The notes: generated by a model not told the origin, from the letters alone. A DNA stretch of 42,671 bases from Synechococcus sp. AG-679-B05 (GCA_003210795.1 QCUJ01000011.1:1-42671); one strand, 5' to 3'. Shown: positions 1 to 11,142, counted from the stretch's first letter. Made by a program: numbers and translations.

Positions 1-126
1 GGCCGGCGCAATCCGGTTGGTGGTCAGCGCATGGCCGAGGGTGGCCGCGATCGCCTCCTGTCCCACCAGCTGATCGAAGCGCTGGGGGCGGTATTTGTGA
101 TGCAGCGGCTGGTACGCCGAACTCAT
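1..126 (-). CDS. dnaX: DNA polymerase III gamma/tau subunit, N-terminal 42 codons only (cut by window edge)
   Basis: The first 42 codons of a leftward gene are visible, starting at the ATG whose complement is at 124-126. The peptide opens with MSSAYQPLHHKYRPQRF and continues DQLVGQEAI, the characteristic N-terminus of the clamp-loader ATPase DnaX (the KYRP..F..LVGQE block). DnaX loads the sliding clamp during chromosomal replication. The ATPase P-loop would lie beyond the window edge. It sits 23 bp after the stop of the LRAT-like gene on the same strand and is probably the last gene of the tig-clpP-clpX transcription unit. Identity is strong although only the start is visible. Confidence 0.85.
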   Translation of the reverse strand, partial: MSSAYQPLHHKYRPQRFDQLVGQEAIAATLGHALTTNRIAPA

Positions 127-149
127 GCGCTGCGGGCAGTGCGCTGAGG

Positions 150-788
150 TTACTCAGCCTGGTGGCTGCTAGGAAGTGCTGGTGGCTGCTCCAACAGGGC
201 ATCGATCTTCTGTTTGAGCTCTTCCACTTCCGCCAGCTCATCGGCGAGGCTCTGGCCGCTGAGCAGAAGCCGGCTGTTGCCGTCTTCACCAGCCTGCTGG
301 ACCAGGGTCTCGAGCTGGTGCAGCAACCGCTGGCGCAGCCGCTCCAGCTTTTCTACGCCCTGCCGTGCGATTTCGCGGGTGTTGTCGTCCAGCAGGCCGC
401 GCTGCACCAGCAGCTCCAGGCCTCGCATCAGGGCCGATGGCATCAGACCGCTCCATCGGCGGGCCCGCTTCAGAGCCGAGTCGATCTGGCCGCTGTGGTG
501 CCGGCCGGTTTTACACCAAGTGGCGAAGTGCTCGCAGTTGTTGAACAGCAGGTTGTAGTTCTGCTCGCCGATGCGGCTCATTGCTCGTCGGAGGGTGACG
601 CCGGTGGGCGAGGCCTTGGCATGGTTGATCACGCTCAGGGGTTGCCCCTGGCTGAAATCATCACGGGAACTGCGCAGAATTTCACGACCCTCGAGGTAGT
701 GAGCCACCGTGCCGTCGCCGAGATCGATGCCGTGGTGACGGAACAGCCCGTGCTGTCGCGGCACCTGCAGATGGTCAGCGGCGGCCAA
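150..788 (-). CDS. LRAT-like (NC) domain protein, 212 aa
   Basis: The N-terminal half resembles the lecithin:retinol acyltransferase/NlpC-like NC domain: a His in a HHGIDLGDG block (His19), a second His at 30, and a Cys in NNCEHFATWC (Cys85). These are the residues expected for a thiol acyltransferase or hydrolase of this fold. From about residue 100 the protein turns into a charged, Leu/Gln/Glu-rich helical region, likely coiled coil, with no recognisable domain. There is no signal peptide or membrane segment. It lies 7 bp after clpX and 23 bp before dnaX on the same strand, so it is probably co-transcribed with them. The substrate cannot be deduced, and bacterial members of this family are poorly characterised. 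Confidence 0.75.
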   Translation of the reverse strand: MAAADHLQVPRQHGLFRHHGIDLGDGTVAHYLEGREILRSSRDDFSQGQPLSVINHAKASPTGVTLRRAMSRIGEQNYNLLFNNCEHFATWCKTGRHHSGQIDSALKRARRWSGLMPSALMRGLELLVQRGLLDDNTREIARQGVEKLERLRQRLLHQLETLVQQAGEDGNSRLLLSGQSLADELAEVEELKQKIDALLEQPPALPSSHQAE

Positions 789-795
789 GATGAAT

Positions 796-2145
<1,350 letters not shown>

Positions 2146-2231
2146 CGAACGCCGGGCACCTCAGACGGACATCACAGAGATGACCGGGTGGTCCCTCTGA
2201 AGACTCAGGATCGACAACGGAGCGTTGCTTG

Positions 2232-2906
2232 TCAGCTCTCCGTAATGATTCCTTCGCCCTCGGAGCTGTCCACGACGCGGTCAATCAATCCGTATTGAAC
2301 CGCTTCTGCCGGGGAAAGGAAGTAGTCGCGGTCGGTGTCTTCTGAGATTTTGTCGAGGGGTTGGCCTGTGTGCTCGGCCATCAGGCCGTTGAGTGTTTCC
2401 TTGAGGAAAAGAATTTCCTTGGCTTGGATTTCAATATCCACCGCCTGACCCTGAGCTCCGCCAAGAGGCTGGTGAATCATGATCCGGGCGTTGGGGAGAG
2501 CCAGGCGTTTGCCCTTGGTCCCGCCGGTCAGCAGAAAGGCCCCCATGCTGGCGGCCAATCCATAACAAATGGTCACCACATCAGGTGCCACCTGCTGCAT
2601 CGTGTCGTAGATCGCCAATCCCGCGGTGACGGATCCGCCGGGGGAGTTGATGTAGATCTGAATGTCCTTTTCGGGATCCTCAGCCTCGAGAAACAGCATC
2701 TGGGCCACAAGGGCATCGGCAATAGCGTCATCAACGCCGGTTCCTAGAAAGATGATGCGCTCTCTCAGAAGTCGGGAATAAATATCGAAGGCGCGATCGC
2801 CTCGACCGGACTGTTCCACCACCGTCGGTAGCGGGCCTGGAGCCGAAATCGGCATTTCGGCGCGCCAGCGGTTCTGGATCGGGTGGTGGCTGCGGGCGTC
2901 TATCAC
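2232..2906 (-). CDS. clpP: ClpP, proteolytic subunit of the Clp protease
   Basis: Serine peptidase of the ClpP family. The catalytic triad is readable as Ser120 (GLAASMGAF), His145 (MIHQPLGG) and Asp194, with the 25- and 49-residue spacings of classical ClpP. The INSPGGSV substrate-binding strand is at 87-94. The chosen start is a GTG (MIDARSHHP), giving 224 aa. An ATG at codon 18 (position 2855, MPISAPGP) would give a shorter N-terminus closer to well-studied ClpPs, so the true start is uncertain. Cyanobacteria carry several ClpP paralogues; this is the one paired with clpX. It lies 43 bp downstream of tig. Confidence 0.96.
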   Translation of the reverse strand: MIDARSHHPIQNRWRAEMPISAPGPLPTVVEQSGRGDRAFDIYSRLLRERIIFLGTGVDDAIADALVAQMLFLEAEDPEKDIQIYINSPGGSVTAGLAIYDTMQQVAPDVVTICYGLAASMGAFLLTGGTKGKRLALPNARIMIHQPLGGAQGQAVDIEIQAKEILFLKETLNGLMAEHTGQPLDKISEDTDRDYFLSPAEAVQYGLIDRVVDSSEGEGIITES

Positions 2907-2949
2907 GCTCTCGATCTCGTACTGAATGGGATCAATCTATGGGCGCTGC

Positions 2950-4368
2950 TCAGCTCTCGGCGTCCGCCTTGGACTTGGCAGCCTCTTTGGTCTTGCTTGC
3001 CGGCGTTTTCTTGGCAGCAGGCTTGTCATCGGTGGCTGCATCGTCCGTGGACGGTGCCTTTTCGGTGAGTGTGCTGTTCTCCTCGAGCCAGCCCATCAGC
3101 TGGTCCTGAATCAGGTCATCCATCACGGCCTGGCGCAGGCGGTCCGGATCGATGTTGGCGTCGGCAGACAAGTCTTTCTTCACCTCTTCAACTTTGTCGT
3201 CCACTGCCTTGTCGTCCACCGAAATGCTCTCGGCTTCGGCCAGTGCGGTGAGGGCGAAGCTGCGACGCAGGCGCTCCTCTGCTTCCGGGCGGGAGTTCTG
3301 CATCAGGTTGCGGACCAGATCAGGTGTGAACAGGGATTTCACGTCCATCCCCTGCTGTGCGAACTGGGCTGCGGTCTGTTCCAGCAGATTGCGGCTTTCC
3401 TGCTGGATGAGTGCCTCGGGAAGCTCCACCTCGAGCTGCTCCACCAATGCCGCGACGAGAGCGTCGCGGCGGTTGCTGGTCTGACGTCGCTCGGCGTCGT
3501 CCTTGAGGCGCTGCTCCAGGTCCTTGCGTAAATCGGCCAGGGTCTTCTGTTCGCTGGCTTGCTTGGCAAAAGCGTCATCGAGCTCAGGCAATTCCCGGGT
3601 CTTGAGATCTTTCAGTTCGATTTCGAAGGCAGCCTTGCGGCTCCTGGCGTCCTCCTTGGGGTAATCGTCGGGGAACTGGCAATCGACCGTTTTGGTTTCG
3701 CCGGCCTTCATTCCGATCACTCCCTCGATGAAACCTGGAATCATGCGGCCGTGCTCGAGATCCACATCCATTGAGTCAGCGCTGCCGCCATCGATCTCAC
3801 TTCCGTCATCGGTGTAGGTGCCTTTGAAGCCCAGCACGGCAATGTCGCCCTTCTCGGCAGCACGGCCCTCAACGGGAACAACCGTGGCCAACTGCTTGCG
3901 GGAGTCCTCGATCATCGCGTCGACGCGGGAGGCGTCGTAGGCGACGGTCTCGAATTCGGCCTTTAATCCCTTGGTGCTTTTCAGAGTCGGTGTGGGGGCC
4001 ACGTCTGCTTCCAGGGTGAAGCTGACGTCGCTGCCGGGCTGGAAGTTCTCCAGCAATCCTTCGAAGCCATCGGTCAGATCGGGCTGGCTGATCGGTTCCA
4101 GAGATTCCTGCTTGATGGCGTCCCGCCAGGCCGCATCCACCAAATTTTCCAGTGCCGTTGCTTTGATCCGCAGGCTGCCGATCTGCTGCACCAGCACGGT
4201 GCGAGGCACTTTGCCCTTGCGGAAGCCGGGGAGATTCACGCTGCGGCTCAGCTTGGTGATGGCGTCGTCGTATCCAGCCTTGGTTCGCTCTCCGGGAAGC
4301 GTCACCGTCACCGCCAGTCGGCTGCCGGGGCGGGATTCGGTGGTGACGTTCAGGGCAGCAGCGCTCAT
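2950..4368 (-). CDS. tig: Trigger factor, ribosome-associated chaperone with FKBP-type PPIase domain
   Basis: The protein binds the ribosome exit tunnel and holds nascent chains. The ribosome-binding signature GFRKGK is at residues 48-53. The FKBP-like PPIase domain runs from about 150 to 235 ([16 protein letters not shown] ... [10 protein letters not shown]). A long helical chaperone domain follows. The last 50 residues are low-complexity Lys/Ala/Asp ([15 protein letters not shown]), a common feature of picocyanobacterial trigger factors. The ATG at 4368 ([13 protein letters not shown]) is chosen; an in-frame extension to 4404 exists but adds 12 atypical residues. It is the first gene of the tig-clpP-clpX unit and is divergent from asd. 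Confidence 0.95.
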   Translation of the reverse strand: MSAAALNVTTESRPGSRLAVTVTLPGERTKAGYDDAITKLSRSVNLPGFRKGKVPRTVLVQQIGSLRIKATALENLVDAAWRDAIKQESLEPISQPDLTDGFEGLLENFQPGSDVSFTLEADVAPTPTLKSTKGLKAEFETVAYDASRVDAMIEDSRKQLATVVPVEGRAAEKGDIAVLGFKGTYTDDGSEIDGGSADSMDVDLEHGRMIPGFIEGVIGMKAGETKTVDCQFPDDYPKEDARSRKAAFEIELKDLKTRELPELDDAFAKQASEQKTLADLRKDLEQRLKDDAERRQTSNRRDALVAALVEQLEVELPEALIQQESRNLLEQTAAQFAQQGMDVKSLFTPDLVRNLMQNSRPEAEERLRRSFALTALAEAESISVDDKAVDDKVEEVKKDLSADANIDPDRLRQAVMDDLIQDQLMGWLEENSTLTEKAPSTDDAATDDKPAAKKTPASKTKEAAKSKADAES

Positions 4369-4535
4369 GGCGGGATTGCGGGAATCGGCAGGGCAGCAGC
4401 GCACTTTAAGAAACGATTGCTTTTGGACCCATCCCGGTAAGGTGAGATCAAAGCTTTGTTGCTTTCGTCACCTTCTCTGCATGTGATGGACAACATCGAT
4501 CAGCCAGAAGCATTGATGTCCTCTCACCCCATCGT
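4369..4535. promoter_or_regulatory. Divergent intergenic region between tig and asd
   Basis: About 167 bp separate the starts of tig (left) and asd (right), so both transcription units must start here. No convincing -35/-10 pair was recognised by eye. The assignment rests only on gene orientation. Confidence 0.4.
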
Positions 4536-5561
4536 TTGACTTCGTCTCTTCCTGACCGTCCTCTCAACGTTGCTGTTCTTGGTTCCAGTGGTGCCGTTGG
4601 GCAGGAACTGTTGGCTCTGCTCGAGGAGCGCAATTTTCCAGTTGCGGAATTGAAGCTGCTGGCTTCGGCTCGCTCCGCTGGACAAACCCAACGCTGGAAC
4701 GGACTCACGCTCACGGTCGAAGAAGTGACGGCTCAGTCTTTTGAGGGTGTGGATCTGGTGTTGGCTTCGGCCGGCGGAGCCGTTTCGAAAAACTGGCGCG
4801 AGGCGATCACCAGTGGCGGAGCCGTGATGGTGGACAACTCCAGCGCCTTTCGGATGGAGGAGGGTGTTCCCTTGGTGGTGCCGGAGGTCAACCCCGAGGC
4901 AGCTTTTGAGCATCAGGGTGTGATTGCAAACCCCAACTGCACCACCATCCTGCTCAGCCTCGCCTTGGCTCCCCTGGCAGCAAAAAGGCCGATGCGGCGC
5001 GTGGTGGTGAGCACGTATCAATCCGCCAGCGGCGCCGGTGCCCGTGCCATGGAAGAGCTGAAAACCTTGTCGCAGACCGTGTTGGATGGTGGCACTCCTC
5101 AGGGGGAGGTGCTGCCGTATTCCCTGGCCTTCAATCTCTTCCTGCACAACTCGCCGCTGCAGGACAACAGCTACTGCGAGGAGGAGATGAAAATGGTCCA
5201 TGAAACCCGCAAGATCATGGGTTTGCCCGATCTGAGATTCACGGCCACCTGTGTGCGGGTACCGGTGCTCAGGGCCCACTCAGAGGCGGTGAATGTGGAG
5301 TTCGAGCAGCCTTTTCCGGTGTATGAAGCTCGCCAACTGCTCTCGCAGGCTGCCGGGGTTGAGCTGATCGAGGATGCTGCGGCTAATCGTTTTCCGATGC
5401 CGACGGATGTCACCGGCCGCGATCCTGTGGCGGTGGGCCGTATCCGGCAGGACATCAGCAACTCCAATTCCTTGGAACTGTGGCTTTGCGGTGATCAGAT
5501 CCGGAAAGGGGCTGCCCTCAATGCGGTGCAGATCGCAGAACTACTGATCCAGAAGTCATGA
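4536..5561 (+). CDS. asd: Aspartate-semialdehyde dehydrogenase
   Basis: NADPH-dependent reduction of aspartyl phosphate to aspartate semialdehyde, the branch point to lysine/diaminopimelate, methionine and threonine. The nucleotide-binding loop is LGSSGAVG (15-22). The active-site nucleophile is Cys135 in NPNCTT and the proton-acceptor His248 lies in [10 protein letters not shown]. At 341 aa it has the standard length. No in-frame ATG fits the N-terminus, so a TTG at 4536 ([16 protein letters not shown]) is used; an ATG at 4516 is out of frame. The stop overlaps the dapA start in an ATGA, indicating translational coupling of consecutive pathway steps. The kinase for the preceding step, lysC, is encoded at 9286-11091. 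Confidence 0.95.
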   Translation: MTSSLPDRPLNVAVLGSSGAVGQELLALLEERNFPVAELKLLASARSAGQTQRWNGLTLTVEEVTAQSFEGVDLVLASAGGAVSKNWREAITSGGAVMVDNSSAFRMEEGVPLVVPEVNPEAAFEHQGVIANPNCTTILLSLALAPLAAKRPMRRVVVSTYQSASGAGARAMEELKTLSQTVLDGGTPQGEVLPYSLAFNLFLHNSPLQDNSYCEEEMKMVHETRKIMGLPDLRFTATCVRVPVLRAHSEAVNVEFEQPFPVYEARQLLSQAAGVELIEDAAANRFPMPTDVTGRDPVAVGRIRQDISNSNSLELWLCGDQIRKGAALNAVQIAELLIQKS

Positions 5562-6466
5562 CCAACGCAGCGACCCTTTCCCCAACCCCCTTTGGTCGTG
5601 TGGTCACCGCGATGGTGACCCCTTTTGATGCCAGTGGTGCGGTGGATTTCGCCCTGGCAGGACGCCTGGCTCGCCACCTTGTGGACCAGGGCTCCGATGG
5701 TTTGCTGGTGAGTGGCACCACCGGTGAATCCCCAACTCTCAGTTGGCAGGAACAATTGAAACTGCTTCAGGTGGTTCGGGATTCCGTGGGCTCCGATGCC
5801 CAGGTTCTGGCAGGCACGGGGAGCAACAGCACGGCTGAAGCGGTTGAGGCCACCCGAGAAGCGGCCGCTGCCGGTGCTGACGGAGCTTTGGTGGTGGTGC
5901 CCTACTACAACAAGCCCCCCCAGGACGGGTTAGAGGCACACTTCCGTGCCGTGGCAGAGGCGGCGCCTGATCTGCCATTGATGATTTACAACATCCCGGG
6001 GCGTACGGGTTCTGCGATCGAACCGCAGACCGTGGCGCGGCTGATGGACTGCCCCAACGTGGTGAGCTTCAAAGCTGCCAGTGGCACGACGGAAGAAGTG
6101 ACCGCCTTGCGACTGGCCTGCGGTCCCCGACTGGCCATCTACAGCGGAGATGACGGTCTGACTCTGCCGATGCTCGCCGTGGGTGCGGTTGGTGTTGTGA
6201 GTGTTGCCAGCCATGTGGCTGGACTTGAGATCCGCAGCATGGTCGAGGCCTATCTGAGTGGCGACGGAGCTGCAGCCTTGGCCGAGCACGAAGCACTGAT
6301 TCCACTGTTCAAGGCCTTGTTCGCCACCACCAATCCGATACCCGTCAAAGCCGCCCTGGAATTGAACGGCTGGCCCGTCGGACCCCCCCGTCTTCCCCTG
6401 ACTCCCTTGCCTGAAGCGATGAGAACAACCCTCGCCATCACCCTGTCCGCCCTTCGTCAGACCTGA
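5558..6466 (+). CDS. dapA: 4-hydroxy-tetrahydrodipicolinate synthase
   Basis: Condenses pyruvate with aspartate semialdehyde, the first committed step to diaminopimelate and lysine. The 302-aa TIM barrel has the SGTTGES pyruvate-binding loop (52-58), Tyr144 in YNIPGRTG and the Schiff-base Lys172 in VSFKAASG, all as in characterised DapA. The start codon lies inside the asd stop (ATGA), so the two are coupled. RNase J begins 48 bp downstream on the same strand. Confidence 0.96.
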   Translation: MTNAATLSPTPFGRVVTAMVTPFDASGAVDFALAGRLARHLVDQGSDGLLVSGTTGESPTLSWQEQLKLLQVVRDSVGSDAQVLAGTGSNSTAEAVEATREAAAAGADGALVVVPYYNKPPQDGLEAHFRAVAEAAPDLPLMIYNIPGRTGSAIEPQTVARLMDCPNVVSFKAASGTTEEVTALRLACGPRLAIYSGDDGLTLPMLAVGAVGVVSVASHVAGLEIRSMVEAYLSGDGAAALAEHEALIPLFKALFATTNPIPVKAALELNGWPVGPPRLPLTPLPEAMRTTLAITLSALRQT

Positions 6467-6514
6467 CAGTCCGGCTTAACGGCTCACGCACAAAAGTTTT
6501 CGCAATCTCTTTTC

Positions 6515-8527
6515 ATGATTAACAACACACAATCCGGGAAGGCTCAAGACCCTTGTTTGAGGGTGATTCCTCTGGGGGGTCTGCATGAGATCGGTAAGAA
6601 CACCTGTGTTTTCGAGTACGGCGACGACCTGATGCTCGTGGATGCCGGTCTGGCCTTCCCAAGCGACGGAATGCACGGCGTGAATGTGGTGCTGCCTGAC
6701 ACGACGTTCCTGCGCGAGAACCAGAAACGCATCCGCGGAATGATCGTGACCCATGGTCATGAAGACCATATCGGTGGCATCTCGCACCATCTCAAGCACT
6801 TCAACATTCCTGTGATCTATGGCCCTCGGTTGGCCTTATCGCTGCTCACCGGAAAAATGGATGAAGCGGGTGTCAGCAAGCGAACAACGCTGCAGACCGT
6901 GAGTCCGCGAGAAGTGGTGAAGGTGGGTCAGCACTTCTCAGTGGAATTCATTCGCAACACCCACTCGATGGCTGACAGCTACTCGCTGGCCATCACCACA
7001 CCCGTGGGAACGGTGGTCTTCACCGGTGATTTCAAATTTGATCACACCCCGGTTGATGGAGAGCATTTCGACATGGCCCGTCTGGCTCACTACGGCCAGA
7101 AGGGTGTCCTCTGTTTGTTCAGTGATTCCACCAATGCCGAGGTGCCGGGCTTCTGTCCGCCTGAGCGTTCGGTGTTCGATAATCTCGATCGCCACATCGC
7201 CAATGCCGAAGGGCGGGTCATCGTCACCACCTTCGCCAGCTCCATTCATCGGGTTTCGATGATCCTTGAGCTGGCCCTCAAGAACGGCCGCAAGGTCGGC
7301 CTGCTGGGCCGCTCGATGCTCAATGTGATCGCCAAGGCTCGAGAGCTCGGTTACATGCGGGCACCGGACGAACTCTTTGTACCGATCAAACAGATCAACG
7401 ACGTCTCCGATCGCGAGACGTTGTTGCTGATGACCGGCAGCCAGGGGGAACCGCTGGCGGCACTCAGCCGCATCTCCCGCGGCGAGCACCCACAGGTGAA
7501 GGTCAAGACCACCGACACGATTATTTTCTCCGCCAGCCCGATTCCCGGAAACACCATCTCTGTGGTGAACACGATTGACAAGCTGATGATGCTTGGCGCC
7601 AAGGTCGTCTATGGCAAAGGCGAGGGCATCCACGTGTCCGGCCATGGCTTCCAGGAAGACCAGAAATTGATGTTGGCCCTTACCCGGCCGAAGTTTTTTG
7701 TTCCCGTTCACGGCGAGCACCGGATGCTCGTGCAACACGCCCGCACCGGCCATTCGATGGGTGTGCCTGAAAACAACACGCTGATTCTCAACAACGGTGA
7801 TGTGGTTGAGCTCACTCCCGATTCGATCCGCCGTGGTGATCCCGTCAAGGCCGGTATTGAGCTGTTGGACCAGTCCCGCAATGGAATCGTTGATGCCAGG
7901 GTGCTCAAGGAGCGTCAGCAGCTGGCTGTGGATGGCGTGGTGACCATCCTGACGGCGGTCAGTACCGATGGCGCCATGGTGGCGCCGCCACGGGTGAATT
8001 TGCGGGGAGTCGTCACCACGGCCGATGCGCGCAAGATGTCGCTCTGGACGGAGCGGGAGATCACCTGGGTTTTGGAGAACAAGTGGAAGCAGCTCAGTCG
8101 GGACACTGGTGGTAAGGCTCCGGAGGTGGACTGGATGGGCGTTCAGCGAGAGGTGGAAGTCGGCCTCGGTCGCCGCATGCGCCGTGAACTTCAGGTGGAG
8201 CCTCTGATCCTCTGCCTTGTTCAGCCAGCCCCCGCGGGTACCGCTGTTTACAAGGGACGTGCCGATGCGGAGCCCGACAATCGTCCCGCCCCGCGTGGAC
8301 GCCGCGGGGGCGGTGGTGGTCACCCAGTCCGACGCAACGGTCAGAACAACGGCGTTGGCACGCCGGCACCGATCCGTCAGGCCGGTCGTTCCGACGCTGC
8401 TCCTGCTCGACCCGCAGCCCCAGTTGCAGCCTCGGCTGCGGTGGTGGAAAAAGTGCAGTCCAAACCAGCTCCCGAACCTGAAATGCCGGCTGGTCGCACT
8501 CGCCGCCGTCGTTCGGCTGCTGCCTGA
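6515..8527 (+). CDS. rnj: Ribonuclease J, metallo-beta-lactamase/beta-CASP nuclease
   Basis: RNA-processing and RNA-decay enzyme with 5'-3' exonuclease and endonuclease activity in characterised homologues. The metallo-beta-lactamase signature HGHEDH is at residues 80-85 and a second metal motif lies in FTGDFKFD. The beta-CASP region (TTFASSIHRV, GSQGEPLAAL) and the VHGEHRM block follow. The catalytic and RNase J C-terminal domains end near residue 570. The remaining ~100 residues are an Arg/Gly/Pro/Ala-rich tail (GRRGGGGGHP, ending RTRRRRSAAA), probably disordered and RNA-binding. The start MINNTQSGKAQ at 6515 is a plain ATG. The gene ends head-to-head with the broken TPR gene; the two stops abut in TGATCA. 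Confidence 0.95.
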   Translation: MINNTQSGKAQDPCLRVIPLGGLHEIGKNTCVFEYGDDLMLVDAGLAFPSDGMHGVNVVLPDTTFLRENQKRIRGMIVTHGHEDHIGGISHHLKHFNIPVIYGPRLALSLLTGKMDEAGVSKRTTLQTVSPREVVKVGQHFSVEFIRNTHSMADSYSLAITTPVGTVVFTGDFKFDHTPVDGEHFDMARLAHYGQKGVLCLFSDSTNAEVPGFCPPERSVFDNLDRHIANAEGRVIVTTFASSIHRVSMILELALKNGRKVGLLGRSMLNVIAKARELGYMRAPDELFVPIKQINDVSDRETLLLMTGSQGEPLAALSRISRGEHPQVKVKTTDTIIFSASPIPGNTISVVNTIDKLMMLGAKVVYGKGEGIHVSGHGFQEDQKLMLALTRPKFFVPVHGEHRMLVQHARTGHSMGVPENNTLILNNGDVVELTPDSIRRGDPVKAGIELLDQSRNGIVDARVLKERQQLAVDGVVTILTAVSTDGAMVAPPRVNLRGVVTTADARKMSLWTEREITWVLENKWKQLSRDTGGKAPEVDWMGVQREVEVGLGRRMRRELQVEPLILCLVQPAPAGTAVYKGRADAEPDNRPAPRGRRGGGGGHPVRRNGQNNGVGTPAPIRQAGRSDAAPARPAAPVAASAAVVEKVQSKPAPEPEMPAGRTRRRRSAAA

Positions 8528-9317
8528 TCATCGATTACTGCGCTGTTGCTGATCAGGCAGCAGTCGCTGAAGCCAGGAGGTGCCGTGGGATTCCGTATCG
8601 GATTCCACGGCTTTGGCTTTTTGGGCTGGACGTGGCACCTTGACTCGCAGCAGGCTGCCTGAAAGCAGATCCATCGGATCGGGTTGTGGTGAAGGCGTTG
8701 GTTCAGCGGTTGGTTGCGGCTCAACCGGGGGTGATGGTTCAGGTTGAGGAGCTTGCCTTGCTGTGGGGGTTGGCGTGAACGTTGGAGTGGGCTGAGGTTC
8801 GGCTGGGATTGTTGGCTCGGGAGAGGGGAGTTGGGCAGCTGTTCAACCCATGGCATTGCGGTGGATTGGTGGTGGGTTGCTTGGCTGAAGCTGCTGCTGA
8901 GTTGTTGATCGTTCAGGAAGGGATCGTGCAGCAGGTTGGTTCCTGATTCAGTTGGAACAGATGTTGTTCGTTGGCTGGGTGCTGCTTCGTCAGGGATGGC
9001 CCTTGCCCGTTCCAGCCCCTGCTCGGCCAGTTCCGCCACGGTTTCATGGGGTTGATTGTCGAGCACCAGTTGGTACAACCCGCTGCGGTTTCTGCATGGT
9101 TCAGGCCATAGAGCTCCACATTCGCCAGCAGCAGCCCCACAAAGGCGCGCCAGCCCTGGGCGGCGGTCTGCGCATCCGGATCCTCCGCGGTTGTTTCGAG
9201 CTGGTTCAGCAGGGCGCCTGCAATCCTGCTGGCCTCCCCGTAGTCACCTGCGCCGTAGGCCCGTTCGGCCGCCTTGTATCGCTTGTCAGTCGTTGTCGAG
9301 AGGGGAGGCTGTGCCAT
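8528..9317 (-). pseudogene. TPR-like conserved hypothetical with Pro-rich C-terminus, broken by two frameshifts
   Basis: The reading can be reassembled from three frames. It starts at the ATG at 9317 (MAQPPLSTTTDKRYKAAERA), with a helical TPR-like segment through GLNHAETAAG. The frame then shifts near 9079-9080, where one base appears missing, and continues LYQLVLDNQPHETVAELAEQ through TAMPWVE. A second one-base gap near 8840-8841 leads into a Pro/Glu/Thr-rich stretch (QLPSPEPTIPAEPQPTP). The protein ends in MDLLSGSLLRVKVPRP ... SWLQRLLPDQQQRSNR with the stop at 8528. Restored, it would be about 263 aa. The start overlaps the 3' end of lysC by 32 bp, so it is probably co-transcribed. It is either a recent pseudogene or the result of two sequencing errors. 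Function unknown; TPR-like helices suggest protein-protein contacts. Confidence 0.7.
8583..8610 (+). terminator. Possible intrinsic terminator after RNase J gene
   Basis: An imperfect inverted repeat (CCGTGG...CCACGG outer arms with GATTCCG/CGGATTC inside) is followed by a T-rich run (CTTTGGCTTTTT) 56 bp after the rnj stop. It lies inside the 3' end of the opposing broken gene, so it may also be coding sequence that happens to fold. Confidence 0.35.
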
Positions 9318-11091
9318 GGGCCTGATGGTGCTCCTGTCCCCCCAGCCCAAAGCCAGCATGCACAGCCTGTAACGCTGCGACGCCGTTCTGCTCGGGAACC
9401 ACACAGCTGGTGCGAATTTCACTGGTGGCGATCAGCCCGATATTGATGCCGGCATCCGCGAGGGCTCGGAACATCCTGCCGGCGGTACCTGGTGTTGCGG
9501 GCATACCAGCGCCCACGGCGCTGATACGGGCGATGGCATCGCCTTCCTCCAGTGCTGCGCCGGGCCACTGAGCCAGCAGTGGCGCCAGTGCCACATCGGC
9601 GCGGCTGCGGTCCTCCTTGCGCAGGATGAAGCTGATGTCGCGGGAGCCGTCGCTGTGTTGCCGCTCAGACTGAACGATGGCATCAAGACTGATGCCACGT
9701 TCCGCCAGGGAGCTGCACAGCGATGCGGCGGTGCCGGGGCGGTTGGGAACGTGACGCACCGTTAACTGGGCCTGATCGCGGTCGAGGGCGACACCACGCA
9801 CCTCGGGTTCGTCCGTGCAGCTCAGCTCAGGGTTCATCCGCACCTGGGAGTCCGCCACATCGAAGGCCTGCTGGACGGCCTGAAGAGCCTTGCGACCGGA
9901 GGCGGAATCGATCACACAACTTACCTTCACTTCGCTGGTGGCGATCAGCCGCAGGTTGATCTTCTGCTGCGAAAGACAGTTGAACAGGCCGGCTGCGATG
10001 CCGGGGCGACCCATGATGCCGGCACCACTGATGCTGAGTTTCGTCAGGCCTCCTTCGGCGGCCAGTTCTCCACCGAGGCTGTCAAGCACCGACTGACTCA
10101 CGCTGCGCGCATGCTCTAGGTCTGATTCCGCCACCGTGAAGGTGATGTCGTTGCTGCTGCCTTCGTGGGTGGCCTGGATGATCAGATCCACGTTGATGCC
10201 AGCAGTGGAGAGGGTTTCAAACAGTCGTGCAGCAATGCCAGGCTGATCAGGGATATGGGAGAGAGCCAGCACGGCCTGTCCCTCCATCTGTTCCACGCCA
10301 TCCACCGGGCTGCCCAGCTCCAGCCCGCTCTGTCCGATCAGTCGATTGCAGCGGCTGGTGAGCAGGGTGCCGGGTTCATCACTCCAGCTGGAGCGCACGC
10401 GCAAGGGAACGCAGTAGTTCCTGGCGATCTCCACCGCGCGTGGATGCAGCACTGAAGCTCCCAGGCTGGCCAGTTCCAGCATTTCGTCGCAACTCACCTC
10501 AGCCATCAGCTGAGCATCGGGCACCTTGCGCGGGTCGGTGCTCAGCACGCCAGGGACGTCGGTGTAGATCTCACAGACATCGGCCTCGAGGGCGGCGGCC
10601 AGGGCCACGGCCGAGGTGTCGGATCCACCGCGCCCAAGGGTTGTGATTTCTGCGATGCCGCCGGGGCCACTGCTTGTGCCCTGGAAGCCAGCCACCACCA
10701 CGACCTGTCCTTCGTTCAGCTGGTTGCGGATGCGATCGGTCCGGATCTCCAGAATGCGGGCGCGGCCGTGAATGGATTCGGTCACGATTCCCACCTGAGG
10801 TCCGGTCATCGACACGGCCGTCACCCCCTGCTGGTGGAGGGCCATCGCCAGCAAGGCCATGGAGACCTGCTCTCCGCTGGCAAGCAACATGTCCATCTCC
10901 CGCTGCGGCGGACTGGTGTTGATGGCGGCCGCCAGTCCGGTCAGCTCGTCGGTGGTGTGTCCCATGGCCGATACCACCGCCACCACTGAATCGCCAGCGT
11001 CGCGGCATCGCCCGATCCGCTCGGCCACGGCCTGGATGCGTTCCACGCTGCCGACGGAGGTGCCGCCGAACTTTTGCACCAGGAGGGCCAT
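9286..11091 (-). CDS. lysC: Aspartate kinase with four ACT modules
   Basis: Phosphorylates aspartate at the entry to lysine, threonine and methionine synthesis. The kinase domain opens with KFGGTSVG (7-14) and extends to about 245, including the GRGGSDTSAVALAAAL and DVPGVLSTDPR blocks. The C-terminal half holds two similar regulatory pairs (about 265-420 and 440-590), each with a repeated IS.VGAGM/ISGAGIMG...G..A.lF..L...I.... pattern. This makes four ACT modules, the arrangement known from cyanobacterial aspartate kinases and probably mediating feedback inhibition by lysine and threonine. The ATG at 11091 (MALLVQKF) is chosen over a TTG-like extension to 11106. The gene overlaps the broken TPR gene downstream by 32 bp. 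Confidence 0.94.
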   Translation of the reverse strand: MALLVQKFGGTSVGSVERIQAVAERIGRCRDAGDSVVAVVSAMGHTTDELTGLAAAINTSPPQREMDMLLASGEQVSMALLAMALHQQGVTAVSMTGPQVGIVTESIHGRARILEIRTDRIRNQLNEGQVVVVAGFQGTSSGPGGIAEITTLGRGGSDTSAVALAAALEADVCEIYTDVPGVLSTDPRKVPDAQLMAEVSCDEMLELASLGASVLHPRAVEIARNYCVPLRVRSSWSDEPGTLLTSRCNRLIGQSGLELGSPVDGVEQMEGQAVLALSHIPDQPGIAARLFETLSTAGINVDLIIQATHEGSSNDITFTVAESDLEHARSVSQSVLDSLGGELAAEGGLTKLSISGAGIMGRPGIAAGLFNCLSQQKINLRLIATSEVKVSCVIDSASGRKALQAVQQAFDVADSQVRMNPELSCTDEPEVRGVALDRDQAQLTVRHVPNRPGTAASLCSSLAERGISLDAIVQSERQHSDGSRDISFILRKEDRSRADVALAPLLAQWPGAALEEGDAIARISAVGAGMPATPGTAGRMFRALADAGINIGLIATSEIRTSCVVPEQNGVAALQAVHAGFGLGGQEHHQAHGTASPLDND

Positions 11092-11142
11092 GGCCGATCT
11101 CAGCAACGCTGGATTTTCTCACTCAGCCTGGGCAGGCATCGC

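Noticed and set aside
6938-8323. Leftward open frame of 461 codons opposite RNase J
   Set aside because: His-rich nonsense composition produced by antisense of GC-rich codons; the sense frame has full RNase J motifs.
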